DNA from: Spirosoma arboris
GTDB lineage: Bacteria > Bacteroidota > Bacteroidia > Cytophagales > Spirosomataceae
Direction of reading: 5' to 3'
Assembly (NCBI RefSeq): GCF_009754945.1
Contig: NZ_WPIN01000004.1
Location: forward strand, 310,001 to 374,000
DNA length: 64,000 bases
The notes under the pieces were generated by a model that did no database searches, was not told the DNA's origin, and worked only from the letters and a program-made list of their open reading frames with translations. Each line of letters opens with the position of its first letter. Positions within the stretch are counted from its first letter, which is position 1. Made by a program: the position numbers and the translations under genes. Shown one piece after another: positions 35,017 through 43,980 of this stretch.

Positions 35017-35358
35017 CTACTTCTTCTCAAACTGCACGGCTACCCATTGGCGGTCGGTTGGTACTTTGTGGGTAGCATTCCAGATAAATAGAGTCTGTTC
35101 AAGCGCTACATTTAATTGAAGTTTGGTTTGTTTGCGGGCAATGTTCAGGTTGCGGTCTATGGTTTCTTCGTAAATGAGTTTTTCCTCATTCGTATAAAAA
35201 CGTACGATGCTCTGTTGACTTTTGGGCATTGTTTCAACGACCCAGAAACCATCTTTGGCAATGGGTTGCTCTTTTTTTAATTGTGCCTGCGTAGTGAATG
35301 AGGCAGTGGTAAAGAGGAGGGCCACGAAGGCCAGGCGGAGTTGTGAAATGGTGTTCAT
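35017..35358 (-). CDS. Small secreted protein, unknown
   Basis: The 113-residue protein has a signal peptide (cleavage near TTQAQ, residue 26) and a mature part of about 87 residues with alternating strands and helix: PIAKDGFWVVETMP and VRFYTNEEKLIYEETID. It contains no cysteines or metal motifs. No family recognised. Because it begins close to the divergent LytS kinase gene (252 bp apart) it could share regulation, but no motif supports that. The sequence is a real coding frame, with a good signal and no stop-poor repeats. Confidence 0.65.
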   Translation of the reverse strand: MNTISQLRLAFVALLFTTASFTTQAQLKKEQPIAKDGFWVVETMPKSQQSIVRFYTNEEKLIYEETIDRNLNIARKQTKLQLNVALEQTLFIWNATHKVPTDRQWVAVQFEKK

Positions 35359-35609
35359 TGTTTTACGTGTTTGTGTGTTTACGATTAGTTGATAACTGAA
35401 TCAAAAGTAGAAACACGCATAATAGCCCGCTTCGATTTTCGCCCGGCAACTTACGTTCGACACTATACTCCATTCTCCTGTCTACCAACGGCATTTTGGC
35501 CTAAATGTGGTTATTGGGCGACTATTCACCGTCGTCTGTCGACAATTGGACTAGCTTGTAGGCAAACCCAATCTGTTTGTCTATTTTCGGCTATGTAATC
35601 AGCTGACTT

Positions 35610-36770
35610 ATGCAACTTCTTACGCAGGAATTTGTCTTCTCAAACCAACCGCGCCAACGACTGGTACGGCATGGTTTATTCTGGTTGGCATGGGCATTAT
35701 TTTTTACGCTTACCTATGGTTTTTTGCCCGCTAACTACCTTCTTAATGAAGGAGTTGCCTGGCCGATAGCTTTCCTGAAAGGCTTTCTTGTATCGGGGAT
35801 CGACTCGATCTTATTCATGCCTGCTCACATCTTTCTGGCCTATAGTCTGATGTATTGGGTGATACCCCGATACCTACTTACCGGGCGCTATGGATGGTCA
35901 TTTATAAACACCATTCTTCTGATTATTGCAACCTCGTTCCTGTCGGCAGTACTGGCCAAATTTATTGTTTATCCTATTCGGATGATGGTAAATGGGCGCT
36001 TCTCGGGGAATACATTCGTTTTTGCCATGATGGCGGGTATGCGTGGTGCTACGACCATTGGTGGTTTTGCCGCAGCGATTAAGCTGGTGAAAATCTGGTA
36101 TCTGAAACAACAGGCTTACGAACAAATTGATAAGGAGAAACTACAGGCCGAATTGCAACTGCTTAAATCACAGGTTCATCCGCATTTTTTGTTCAATACG
36201 CTCAATAACTTATATGCACTCACGCTCCATAAATCAGATCATTCGCCAGCTGTGGTCCTGAAACTGTCGGATTTGCTGAGTTACATGCTATATGAGTGCA
36301 ATGCGTCGGAAGTGCCGCTTCAGAAGGAGATTGCGTTTATGCGTAACTATATTGGACTAGAGCAACTTCGCTATGGCGACCGGCTGGATATGTCGATTAC
36401 TATTTCGGGAAATTATCTGGATAAACTAATTGCTCCGCTGCTACTGATCCCATTTCTGGAAAATGCCTTTAAACACGGTACCAGCGAACAACTCGAACAA
36501 GCCTGGATGCATATCGATTTGTCAGTTCAGGGAAATCAGCTGAAATTCAAAGTCATCAACAGTCGGGAATCGAATTCGGACACTGGTACGCATATCGGAG
36601 GTATCGGTTTACAGAATGTACAGAAACGACTAAATTTGTTATACCCTGGTCGCCATGAGTTACGAATTGTACCCGAAGAAGAAACGTTTATGGTTGCGCT
36701 GACTTTGGAACTAGCGCCTACGCTGGTCACAGATTTTCTGCCCATAAAACAACTCGCTGAAACAGCCTGA
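35610..36770 (+). CDS. LytS-type sensor histidine kinase
   Basis: The 386-residue kinase has four to five transmembrane segments (about 20-45, 55-85, 95-125, 140-165), then the His_kinase domain with QVHPHFLFNTLNNLYAL (phospho-acceptor His near 190), and a GHKL ATPase domain with the N box PFLENAFKHG near 280 and the G box IGLQNVQKRLNLLYPG near 330. There is no extracytoplasmic sensor domain, so the membrane part itself probably senses. The LytTR regulator follows 12 bp later, making a two-gene operon. The system is upstream of ThuA and isomerase genes and may control them. Confidence 0.93.
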   Translation: MQLLTQEFVFSNQPRQRLVRHGLFWLAWALFFTLTYGFLPANYLLNEGVAWPIAFLKGFLVSGIDSILFMPAHIFLAYSLMYWVIPRYLLTGRYGWSFINTILLIIATSFLSAVLAKFIVYPIRMMVNGRFSGNTFVFAMMAGMRGATTIGGFAAAIKLVKIWYLKQQAYEQIDKEKLQAELQLLKSQVHPHFLFNTLNNLYALTLHKSDHSPAVVLKLSDLLSYMLYECNASEVPLQKEIAFMRNYIGLEQLRYGDRLDMSITISGNYLDKLIAPLLLIPFLENAFKHGTSEQLEQAWMHIDLSVQGNQLKFKVINSRESNSDTGTHIGGIGLQNVQKRLNLLYPGRHELRIVPEEETFMVALTLELAPTLVTDFLPIKQLAETA

Positions 36771-36782
36771 TTTATTCACACT

Positions 36783-37532
36783 ATGTCTTCAATACGTTGC
36801 CTGCTCGTTGATGATGAACCACCTGCACTGGCCGTTATCGAGTCGCACATCAACATGATCGATGGTCTGGAAATAGTGGGCAGATGTCACAATGCTATTC
36901 AGGCGTTTGGGGTGTTGCAGACCACACCGGTTGATCTGATGTTTCTGGACATTAAAATGCCGAAACTGCTTGGTACCGATTTCGTTCGTAGCCTGCGACA
37001 GCCACCCAAAATCATTTTTACGACTGCCTACCGCGATTATGCTCTGGATGGCTTTGAACTAGATGTAGTCGATTACCTGCTCAAACCAATTTCGTTTGAA
37101 CGCTTTTTACGAGCGGTTTCCAAGGTGATGCGATCTGAGAACAGCCTCCTCAACGCTGGACAGACTGAGGCCTTACCTAATCAATCTGTTGAGAAACAAT
37201 CAGTAGCGCCAGCGGAGAATACGTTCCTGTATTTCCGCGCCGATCGCAAGATGGTGAAAGTCTTCATCCACGACATCTTGTACGTAGAAAGCCTGAAGGA
37301 CTACGTTAAAATCATCACGACCTCGGCTAAGCCTTTGGTGGTTAAGCAAAGCATTAGTTCACTGGAAGAAATGCTACCAGAGGTTGGCTTTTTGCGCATC
37401 CACCGCTCGTTTGTCGTAGCCGTTGATAAAATTACGGCTTATACTCCTAGTTATGTCGATATAGCCGGACAGGAGCTACCCATTGGTCGATTATATCACA
37501 AAGAAGTTGGGCGAGTGCTGAAGATGGAGTAG
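36783..37532 (+). CDS. LytTR-family response regulator
   Basis: The 249-residue cytoplasmic regulator has a receiver domain (about 1-120; LLVDDEPPALAV, phospho-acceptor Asp56 in FLDIKMP, Lys in LLKPISFERF) and a C-terminal LytTR DNA-binding domain (about 150-245; YFRADRKMVKVFIHDILYVE, VKIITTS, FLRIHRSFVVAVDKI). LytTR proteins bind direct repeats upstream of target genes. It is co-transcribed with the LytS kinase and precedes the ThuA gene by 66 bp on the same strand, so read-through to that gene is possible. Confidence 0.93.
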   Translation: MSSIRCLLVDDEPPALAVIESHINMIDGLEIVGRCHNAIQAFGVLQTTPVDLMFLDIKMPKLLGTDFVRSLRQPPKIIFTTAYRDYALDGFELDVVDYLLKPISFERFLRAVSKVMRSENSLLNAGQTEALPNQSVEKQSVAPAENTFLYFRADRKMVKVFIHDILYVESLKDYVKIITTSAKPLVVKQSISSLEEMLPEVGFLRIHRSFVVAVDKITAYTPSYVDIAGQELPIGRLYHKEVGRVLKME

Positions 37533-37598
37533 CAAACTGTGCGTTAGTATGTTCTTTCGCTTTGTCGCTTTAGGAGGCAGGACTTAACCGTCAAATCA

Positions 37599-38438
37599 AT
37601 GCTTCCAATCAGCAAAAGAACTTTTCAAATCCTTGTCGTTTGCCTGCTTTGCCTTGCGGGTGCTCTTCGCGCGCAAACTAAGAAACCCAAATTCAGGGTA
37701 ATTGCTTTTTATACAGCGCAGAATGATAAAGCGCATATTAGCTATGTGCATGAGGCTAATCGGTGGTTTCCGAAGGCTGCTGAGAAGTACAATTTCAGTT
37801 ATGATTCAACCGATAACTGGAACAATCTGAACACCGAATTTCTGGCTAACTATCAGGTCGTATTATTCTTCGATACTCGCCCCGAAGAACCTGCTCAACG
37901 AGAAGCCTTTGAAAAATACATGAAAAATGGGGGAGGGTGGATGGGGTTCCACTTCGCCGGATTTGCCCTGACGCCTTCAAAATACCCACAGAACTGGGAT
38001 TGGTATCATAACGAATTTCTGGGATCGGGTTCCTATAAAAGCAACACCTGGCGACCAACATCAGCTATTCTGCGGGTTGAAGATCGAAAACATCCATCGA
38101 CAAAGCATTTGCCTGCAACCTTCAAAACAGCTCCAAATGAATGGTATCGGTGGACGAATGATTTGACAAAGAACCCCGATATCGACATCCTGATGTCCAT
38201 CGACTCGACCAGCTTTCCATTGGGCACAGGTCCCAAACCACACGAAATATGGCACAGTGGCTATTATCCGGTTGTCTGGACGAATAAGAAGTACAAAATG
38301 ATCTATTCGAACATTGGTCATAACGACATCGATTATGAGAATAAAACGAACAAAGAATTGTCGTTTACCTTCTCAAATGAAACGCAGAATAAATTCCTGA
38401 TCGACGCGCTTATGTGGTTAGGGAATAGCAAGAAATAG
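37599..38438 (+). CDS. Secreted ThuA-like protein
   Basis: The 279-residue protein has a signal peptide (cleavage near LRAQ) and a ThuA domain with RVIAFYTAQNDKAHISYVH, GGGWMGFHFAGFA, NEWYRWTNDL and a closing YSNIGHNDIDYENK. The fold resembles class I glutamine amidotransferases but the catalytic Cys is not in the usual place, as in other ThuA proteins. In Rhizobium ThuA acts with ThuB in trehalose utilisation through 3-keto sugars. Here an isomerase follows 58 bp later, and a second ThuA domain is the N-terminus of the 1185-residue lipoprotein at 40330. Confidence 0.85.
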   Translation: MLPISKRTFQILVVCLLCLAGALRAQTKKPKFRVIAFYTAQNDKAHISYVHEANRWFPKAAEKYNFSYDSTDNWNNLNTEFLANYQVVLFFDTRPEEPAQREAFEKYMKNGGGWMGFHFAGFALTPSKYPQNWDWYHNEFLGSGSYKSNTWRPTSAILRVEDRKHPSTKHLPATFKTAPNEWYRWTNDLTKNPDIDILMSIDSTSFPLGTGPKPHEIWHSGYYPVVWTNKKYKMIYSNIGHNDIDYENKTNKELSFTFSNETQNKFLIDALMWLGNSKK

Positions 38439-38496
38439 CCTGTCACGGCTTTTTACAAAAGTCTTGATAAAGACAGCTCAACCAACCATCAACCTG

Positions 38497-39432
38497 ATGA
38501 AACACATTTCACGCCGTGGTTTCCTGCAGTCGTCGGCTGTGCTGGCTGGCAGTTCTGTTGTGAATTTCAAGCTCCCAATCGTTAAAACAGCCCAAAAACC
38601 ATTACGATTGGGCGGACCAATTTTCCTAAAAAGCCAGGACCCCGACGACTTGGCACGAGAGCATAGGCGATTGCAGTATAGTTCGGCTTACGTTCCTGCC
38701 GTTGAGTTGAAAGACACCGATAAAATTTTGGCCATTGAGAAAGCGTTTGCGGGGCAGAATGTGATTCTTGCAGAAGTTGGAGCGTGGGTCAATATGTTGG
38801 ATCAGGATGCTGAAAAACGCCGGAAAAATCTGGAGTACGTTACCGAACGACTGGCTCTAGCCGAAGCCGTTGGTGCCCGAACCTGTGTGGATATTGGGGG
38901 TTCATACAATCCCACTCGCTGGGACGGCCCCGATGCGCGAGACCTGACCAAGGAATACTTCGACGCGACGGTCGAGAATTGTCGAAAGGTAATTGACGCT
39001 GTAAAACCCAAACGGGCCAAATTCGCGCTCGAAATGATGGGCTGGAGTTTGCCCGACGGCCCGGACTCTTATCTGAAATTTATTAAAGCCATCGACCGAC
39101 CTGCTTTTGGTGCTCACATCGATATGGCCAACATCATTAACACCCCGGCGCGGTATTACAATAACAAAGCGCTTATCGACGAGACTTTCCGAAAATTAGG
39201 GCGCTGGATTGTATCGGCTCACGCCAAGGATATTGCCCCAAAAGATGGTCATTTTATAGAGACAATGCCAGGTCGAGGGAGCCTGGATTATGTAGCGTAC
39301 ATCCGCAATGTTACGTCATTACCGCAGGAAGTGCCTTTGCTTCTGGAACATCTGCGTACCGCAGAGGAATACGATGAAGCCCGGCAATTTGTAATTAGCC
39401 AGGCCACTAAAGCTCAGATTTCTTTGGCGTAG
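38497..39432 (+). CDS. Tat-exported TIM-barrel sugar isomerase/epimerase
   Basis: The ATG at 38497 (MKHISRRGFLQSSAVLAG) gives 311 residues with a twin-arginine signal (Arg6-Arg7); an upstream TTG at 38464 is not needed. The rest is the xylose-isomerase-like TIM barrel (AP endonuclease 2 superfamily): EVGAWVNMLD, ARTCVDIGGS, ALEMMGWSLPD (Glu ligand), GAHIDMANI, WIVSAHAKDI and PLLLEHL (Glu ligand), which supply the Glu-Asp-His-Glu metal site. Such enzymes isomerise or epimerise keto- and aldo-sugars; Tat export puts it in the periplasm. The neighbours suggest 3-keto-sugar handling. Confidence 0.87.
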   Translation: MKHISRRGFLQSSAVLAGSSVVNFKLPIVKTAQKPLRLGGPIFLKSQDPDDLAREHRRLQYSSAYVPAVELKDTDKILAIEKAFAGQNVILAEVGAWVNMLDQDAEKRRKNLEYVTERLALAEAVGARTCVDIGGSYNPTRWDGPDARDLTKEYFDATVENCRKVIDAVKPKRAKFALEMMGWSLPDGPDSYLKFIKAIDRPAFGAHIDMANIINTPARYYNNKALIDETFRKLGRWIVSAHAKDIAPKDGHFIETMPGRGSLDYVAYIRNVTSLPQEVPLLLEHLRTAEEYDEARQFVISQATKAQISLA

Positions 39433-39436
39433 ATGT

Positions 39437-39482
39437 ATTAAACACAGAGCGGGCCGTAACGACGGCCCGCTCTGTGTTTAAT
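39437..39482. repeat. Inverted repeat, 21-bp perfect arms, between convergent genes
   Basis: Arms 39437-39457 and 39462-39482 are exact reverse complements around AACG. It starts 4 bp after the isomerase stop and ends 8 bp before the stop of the convergent gene, so it can serve as transcript end for both. Confidence 0.92.
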
Positions 39483-39490
39483 GAAAAATC

Positions 39491-40018
39491 TTATAAATCC
39501 GGGATGTCTTTAATCCGAACTTTCATAACCGGTCGTTCGCCCTTTGGAACGATGGCAATAAATGAATTACTCACTGTTTCGCCATTTCGAAGCATAAAGC
39601 CAGCCTGAACATTGGTGGTGGTGGTTACCTCTTTTCCTTCTGAATTCTTGATCTTTTGCTGGTAAGGTACCATGAAGGGTCGGGCTACTACGGTTCCACT
39701 TTTAGAGGTGAGTCGTTTTCCGGTGGCATTCAGACAATCGAATACGGCCAGTTGATTTGGTTCGTCTGTGCTTAGAAAGGTTTGCCTCGGAAACATCAAT
39801 TTGGTACAGTTACTCCTATTGGTGGCGTAAACCGAAAGTTCATAGCGCATAAAATTCTCACCGCTAATTTCCATCTGACGTTCATTGCGAATTTCGAAAC
39901 CATAGTCAATTCCATTCAATTGAGCGGGTTTACCGGCTTCAACATCATAGGCTTGCTGGGCAAAAAGAGCAGAGGAAATAGTCGTTAAAACCAGGGAACA
40001 GAGTAAAAATCGATTCAT
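39491..40018 (-). CDS. Secreted protein, unknown
   Basis: The 175-residue protein has a signal peptide (cleavage near LFAQQ, residue 21) and an all-beta mature part: GIDYGFEIRNERQMEISG, MRYELSVYATNRSNCTKL and PVMKVRIKDIPDL. Two cysteines (near 73 and 95) could form one disulfide. The Lys/Thr-rich piece SEGKEVTTTTNVQAGF is a loop. No family recognised; the layout fits a small Ig-like or lipocalin-size domain. It converges with the isomerase gene across a palindrome and has no operon partner. Confidence 0.65.
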   Translation of the reverse strand: MNRFLLCSLVLTTISSALFAQQAYDVEAGKPAQLNGIDYGFEIRNERQMEISGENFMRYELSVYATNRSNCTKLMFPRQTFLSTDEPNQLAVFDCLNATGKRLTSKSGTVVARPFMVPYQQKIKNSEGKEVTTTTNVQAGFMLRNGETVSNSFIAIVPKGERPVMKVRIKDIPDL

Positions 40019-40329
40019 TTAGATAAGGGAAAGGTTAACATTAGAACCAAAAATAACCATCATCTGACAAATTTTTCAAGTTTTATAATACTGCCATTTG
40101 CGCCCTGATCAAGTTTAAGCAAACGCTCGATTCAACTCCTTTTCTTTAGCTGTATGTACTAGACATCACGCTGTTGACGCTCACTTTTTAAGGAGTTTGA
40201 ATTTCGTAACTGCCGTGAGATTTTAGCCGGGTAGTTTATCCATTGGTCGGGCTTATTGATTAACTGCAAAAACTGCTTACGAAAAGTCAGTTTTCGCTAC
40301 CCTAAACAGCCTTCAACTTTTCAACACCT
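40019..40329. other. Divergent intergenic region before the ThuA-dehydrogenase fusion
   Basis: These 311 bp separate divergent genes. I find no TAnnTTTG box, no long inverted repeat and no RNA gene. Confidence 0.45.
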
Positions 40330-43300
40330 ATGGTTTGGTTATCAACTTCTCCTAAACAGGTACTTCGATTTCTGGGAGTCGCCGGGGCTACCGTGTCTCT
40401 ATACGCCTGCCTGAATACTCAGAAAAACGTCAGGCAGACCGCTGTGACTTCTACGACCGAGACATCGGTTGTTGCCGATGCCCCCACGGCTCCAGTTGTA
40501 TCTAAACAGGCCAGTCCACGTCGGATATTGGTTTTTTCGAAAACAAAAGGATGGAAGCATACCTCCATTCCGTTTGGTATTGCGGCTTTACAGAAACTCG
40601 GCCGAGAGAATAATTTCAGAGTTGACACCACTAAAAATGCGGCTTATTTCAATGATGATAGCCTGAAGAATTACCAGGCCGTCGTTTGGCTAAGCACAAC
40701 AGGAAACGTATTAAATCAGGTCCAACAGGCTGCTTTTGAGCGCTATATTCAGGCTGGGGGTGGTTATCTGGGTATTCATGCGGCTGCCGATACGGAGTAT
40801 GATTGGCCCTGGTACAACAAACTTGCGGGCGGGTATTTTGCCAGTCACCCCAGTCAATCCAATGTCCGTAAAGCAACGGTAGACGTAATTGACAAGAATC
40901 ACCCTTCGACCAGTATGCTGCCCGATCATTGGGAGCGAACCGATGAGTGGTACAACTATCGCTCGCTTTACTCCGATCTGCATGTGCTGGCCAACCTAGA
41001 CGAAAATACGTACGAAGGTGGCATCAACGGAAGCAATCACCCCATTGCCTGGTATCATGAATTTGATGGCGGACGGGCCTATTACACCGGTGGCGGTCAC
41101 GAAGATGCCAGTTTCAGTGAGCCATTGTTTGTGCAGCACCTGCTAGGGGCACTTAATTGGGTTATGGGTAGTGGTAAAGCACTGGATTACAGTAAGTCAT
41201 ATGCCGTGGTGATGCCCGAAGATAACCGGTTTGTGAAAACCGTGCTGGTCAATGACCTGAACGAACCAATGGAACTAGCCGTGGCAGACGATGGCCGTGT
41301 ATTCTTCACAGAACGGAGCGGAAATTTGTGGGTTTATAACTCCCGCAAGAACACCTACAAAGTAATGCATCGATTTGCCGTAACCACCAAGTTAGGCTTT
41401 GGCGTACAAGGCATTACGCTCGATCCAAAGTTCTCGACCAATCATCAGCTCTACGTTTATTACTCGCCCAATACCGATAAAGACCCCACTTACCATTTGT
41501 CGCGCTTTGTGGTGAAGGACGATAATTCACTTGATCTGGCTTCCGAAAAAATACTCCTCAAATTGCCGGGTGAGTTTGAAGCCAGTGCCCACCACGGCGG
41601 TTCGCTGGCCTGGGACAAAGAAGGCAATCTGTTCCTATCGACGGGTGATAACACCAATCCGTTCCCCTCGAATGGCTACTCGCCCATTGACGAACGCCCC
41701 GACCACCTAACCCTTGATGCGCAACGTAGCGCGGCCAACACCAACGATTTGCGGGGGAAAGTTCTACGGATTCACCCCCAGCCTGACGGAACGTATACCA
41801 TTCCCGATGGCAACCTATTCCCGAAAGGCACAGCTCAGACCCGCCCGGAAATTTATACGATGGGTTTGCGGAACCCTTACCGGATTGCGGTGAACCCCAA
41901 GACATCAGTCCTGTATTGGGGTGAAATTGGCCCCGATGCGGGCAAGGATAGTACGATTGGTCCAAGAGGATATGACGAGTTTAATCAGGCTAAAAAACCG
42001 GGAAACTATGGCTGGCCTCTCTTTATCGGTAATAGCCAACCCTATCCGAAACTTGACTTTGCCACCAACGCCCTCGGGCCCAAATTTGACCCAAAAGCAC
42101 CTGTTAATAACTCCGTCAATAATACGGGCCTGAAAAACCTGCCGCCAACTAATTCGGCGATGATCTGGTATCCTTACGCAGTATCCAAGGAGTTTCCGGA
42201 ATTGAGCCAGGGAGGACGTAGCGCGATGGCTGGCGCGTTTTATAATTACGACAGGAATTCGTCGTCCAAAACTAAATTCCCGGAATACTATGATGGTGCG
42301 CTATTTGTCTTCGACTGGATGCGCAACTGGGTGCTGGCTGTTCGGCTTGATAAAGACGAAAACTACGTCCGGAATGAGCCGTTTATGGCCGCAAATGGCG
42401 ATTTTCGGCGACCTATTGATCTGGCTTTCAGTAAAGAAGGTATTATGTATATGCTCGAATACGGCTCGGTATACGGTGCCGATAACGACGATGCGCGCCT
42501 GGTGAAAATTGAATACAACACGGGTAATCGTCCACCAACGGTTAAAGCCAATGTCGTTGATTCGGTGGCTATGGCGATCCATAATTCACGGTCCTACCTC
42601 ACATCCGATGGGCAAAATGCACCCGTGTCACACGAAGCCGCCGGGCAGGCTCCTCTGCGTGTGAAATTCAGTGGACGTGGTACCGACCTTGACGATGATG
42701 ATGCCATCACTTATGAATGGCTCTTTGATGGTAAAACAGTTGGTGCCCAGCGCCCTATGGCGACGTATACGTACACCCAGCCTGGTGTATATAACGCCAT
42801 TCTGAGAGCAACTGATCAGAAGGGTTTAGTCGGCACCGATACGATTGTGGTGAAGGTGGGTAATGCTAAGCCGGAAGTCGTCATTGCTACGCCCGGTAAC
42901 AGATCATTTTACTGGGAAAACAAGCCGTTTACTTATTCCGTAAACGTGACTGATAAAGAGGACGGGAAGGTTGACCCTAAGCGTATTAAGGTGTATTCGG
43001 AATACAGCGCCCAACCCAGAAGTGCCCCAACCGTAGTTGTGCAACAGGGGCACCAGGATTTAGCGTCGATTGGGAACGGATCGATCGGTAAAACCCTGAT
43101 GGCGAGTAGCGACTGTAAAGCCTGTCATACGATTGATAAACCATCCGTTGGGCCAACGTTTCTAGCTGTTGCAGACCGCTACAAGGGTCAGCCCGGAAGT
43201 GTCGACAAACTGGCGAAAAAGATCATTGAAGGTGGAGGTGGTAGCTGGAGCAAAGATCACCTCATGAGTGCTCACCCACAAATTCCGACGCAGGACGCTC

Positions 43301-43887
43301 AGGAAATGGTGAAGTACATTTTCTCGCTGACCGATGCCCGTAAGCAGAAAGTAGCACCCTTGCAGGGAAGCCTTGCGGTAAACGAACATAAGCCAGAAGA
43401 TGCGCGTGGGCAATACACGCTGGTGGCTTCGTATACCGACAAGGGCGCATCCGCGCCGGGCGGTAAGGTTGTCGGACCACTCACCGGTACGGATGTGGTT
43501 ACGCTACGTAACGCCAACGTGAAAACGATTAACGCCGATTTGTATGTTGGTTTCCCTCGCTGGGGCAACCGCCTGGGGGCTGGAAATCACAAAGCGTATG
43601 TGCTGTTGAAAGGCATTGATATGACCACTATCAAATCGCTGACGTATGATTATTCATCGCTCAATAAAGATGGTGACATCGAAGTGCGACTCGATTCCTA
43701 CGCCGGGCCAGTCGTTAGTCGAGCGCCTTATAAAGCTACTGGCGATTGGAAAACTAACAACCAGGTGACAGGCACGTTCGATAAGGAATTCACAGGCAAG
43801 CACGACGTGTATGTAGTGGTCATGAAGCGCGATAAACCCAATGACAACATCATACAATTGAATAGTATTCAGTTTAATCAAAATTAA
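40330..43887 (+). CDS. ThuA - glucose/sorbosone dehydrogenase - PKD - cytochrome c lipoprotein
   Basis: The 1185-residue protein has a lipoprotein signal (lipobox SLYAC, Cys27). Domains in order: ThuA (about 65-285; GGGYLGIHAAADTEYDWPW), PQQ-dependent sugar dehydrogenase beta-propeller (about 295-735; LGFGVQGITLDPKF, HHGGSLAWDKEGNLFLSTGD, MGLRNPYRIAVNP), PKD domain (about 770-850; GRGTDLDDDDAITYEWLFDG), a mono-haem cytochrome c with CKACH (929-933) and Met ligand in HLMSAHP, and a C-terminal CBM6-like jelly roll (about 1010-1185). It would oxidise a sugar on the envelope surface and pass electrons to its own haem, then the respiratory chain. Found beside a Tat isomerase and a second ThuA. Confidence 0.92.
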   Translation: MVWLSTSPKQVLRFLGVAGATVSLYACLNTQKNVRQTAVTSTTETSVVADAPTAPVVSKQASPRRILVFSKTKGWKHTSIPFGIAALQKLGRENNFRVDTTKNAAYFNDDSLKNYQAVVWLSTTGNVLNQVQQAAFERYIQAGGGYLGIHAAADTEYDWPWYNKLAGGYFASHPSQSNVRKATVDVIDKNHPSTSMLPDHWERTDEWYNYRSLYSDLHVLANLDENTYEGGINGSNHPIAWYHEFDGGRAYYTGGGHEDASFSEPLFVQHLLGALNWVMGSGKALDYSKSYAVVMPEDNRFVKTVLVNDLNEPMELAVADDGRVFFTERSGNLWVYNSRKNTYKVMHRFAVTTKLGFGVQGITLDPKFSTNHQLYVYYSPNTDKDPTYHLSRFVVKDDNSLDLASEKILLKLPGEFEASAHHGGSLAWDKEGNLFLSTGDNTNPFPSNGYSPIDERPDHLTLDAQRSAANTNDLRGKVLRIHPQPDGTYTIPDGNLFPKGTAQTRPEIYTMGLRNPYRIAVNPKTSVLYWGEIGPDAGKDSTIGPRGYDEFNQAKKPGNYGWPLFIGNSQPYPKLDFATNALGPKFDPKAPVNNSVNNTGLKNLPPTNSAMIWYPYAVSKEFPELSQGGRSAMAGAFYNYDRNSSSKTKFPEYYDGALFVFDWMRNWVLAVRLDKDENYVRNEPFMAANGDFRRPIDLAFSKEGIMYMLEYGSVYGADNDDARLVKIEYNTGNRPPTVKANVVDSVAMAIHNSRSYLTSDGQNAPVSHEAAGQAPLRVKFSGRGTDLDDDDAITYEWLFDGKTVGAQRPMATYTYTQPGVYNAILRATDQKGLVGTDTIVVKVGNAKPEVVIATPGNRSFYWENKPFTYSVNVTDKEDGKVDPKRIKVYSEYSAQPRSAPTVVVQQGHQDLASIGNGSIGKTLMASSDCKACHTIDKPSVGPTFLAVADRYKGQPGSVDKLAKKIIEGGGGSWSKDHLMSAHPQIPTQDAQEMVKYIFSLTDARKQKVAPLQGSLAVNEHKPEDARGQYTLVASYTDKGASAPGGKVVGPLTGTDVVTLRNANVKTINADLYVGFPRWGNRLGAGNHKAYVLLKGIDMTTIKSLTYDYSSLNKDGDIEVRLDSYAGPVVSRAPYKATGDWKTNNQVTGTFDKEFTGKHDVYVVVMKRDKPNDNIIQLNSIQFNQN

Positions 43888-43889
43888 GG

Positions 43890-43980
43890 ACGTATTGATT
43901 GTAGTACCGACCGTCTCGGTCGGGCGAGAAATTCTTGACTACACGCCCGACCGGGACGGTCGGTACTACAATCAATACGT
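43890..43980. repeat. Inverted repeat, 37-bp arms with one mismatch
   Basis: Arms 43890-43926 and 43944-43980 lie between convergent genes. It starts 2 bp after the stop of the ThuA-dehydrogenase gene. Its right arm encodes the last two residues and the stop of the hydrolase gene at 43972, so the element overlaps coding sequence. Confidence 0.92.

Noticed and set aside
41558..41965. 135-codon frame antisense to the dehydrogenase
   Set aside because: Gly/Trp/His-rich translation typical of antisense frames; no start context.
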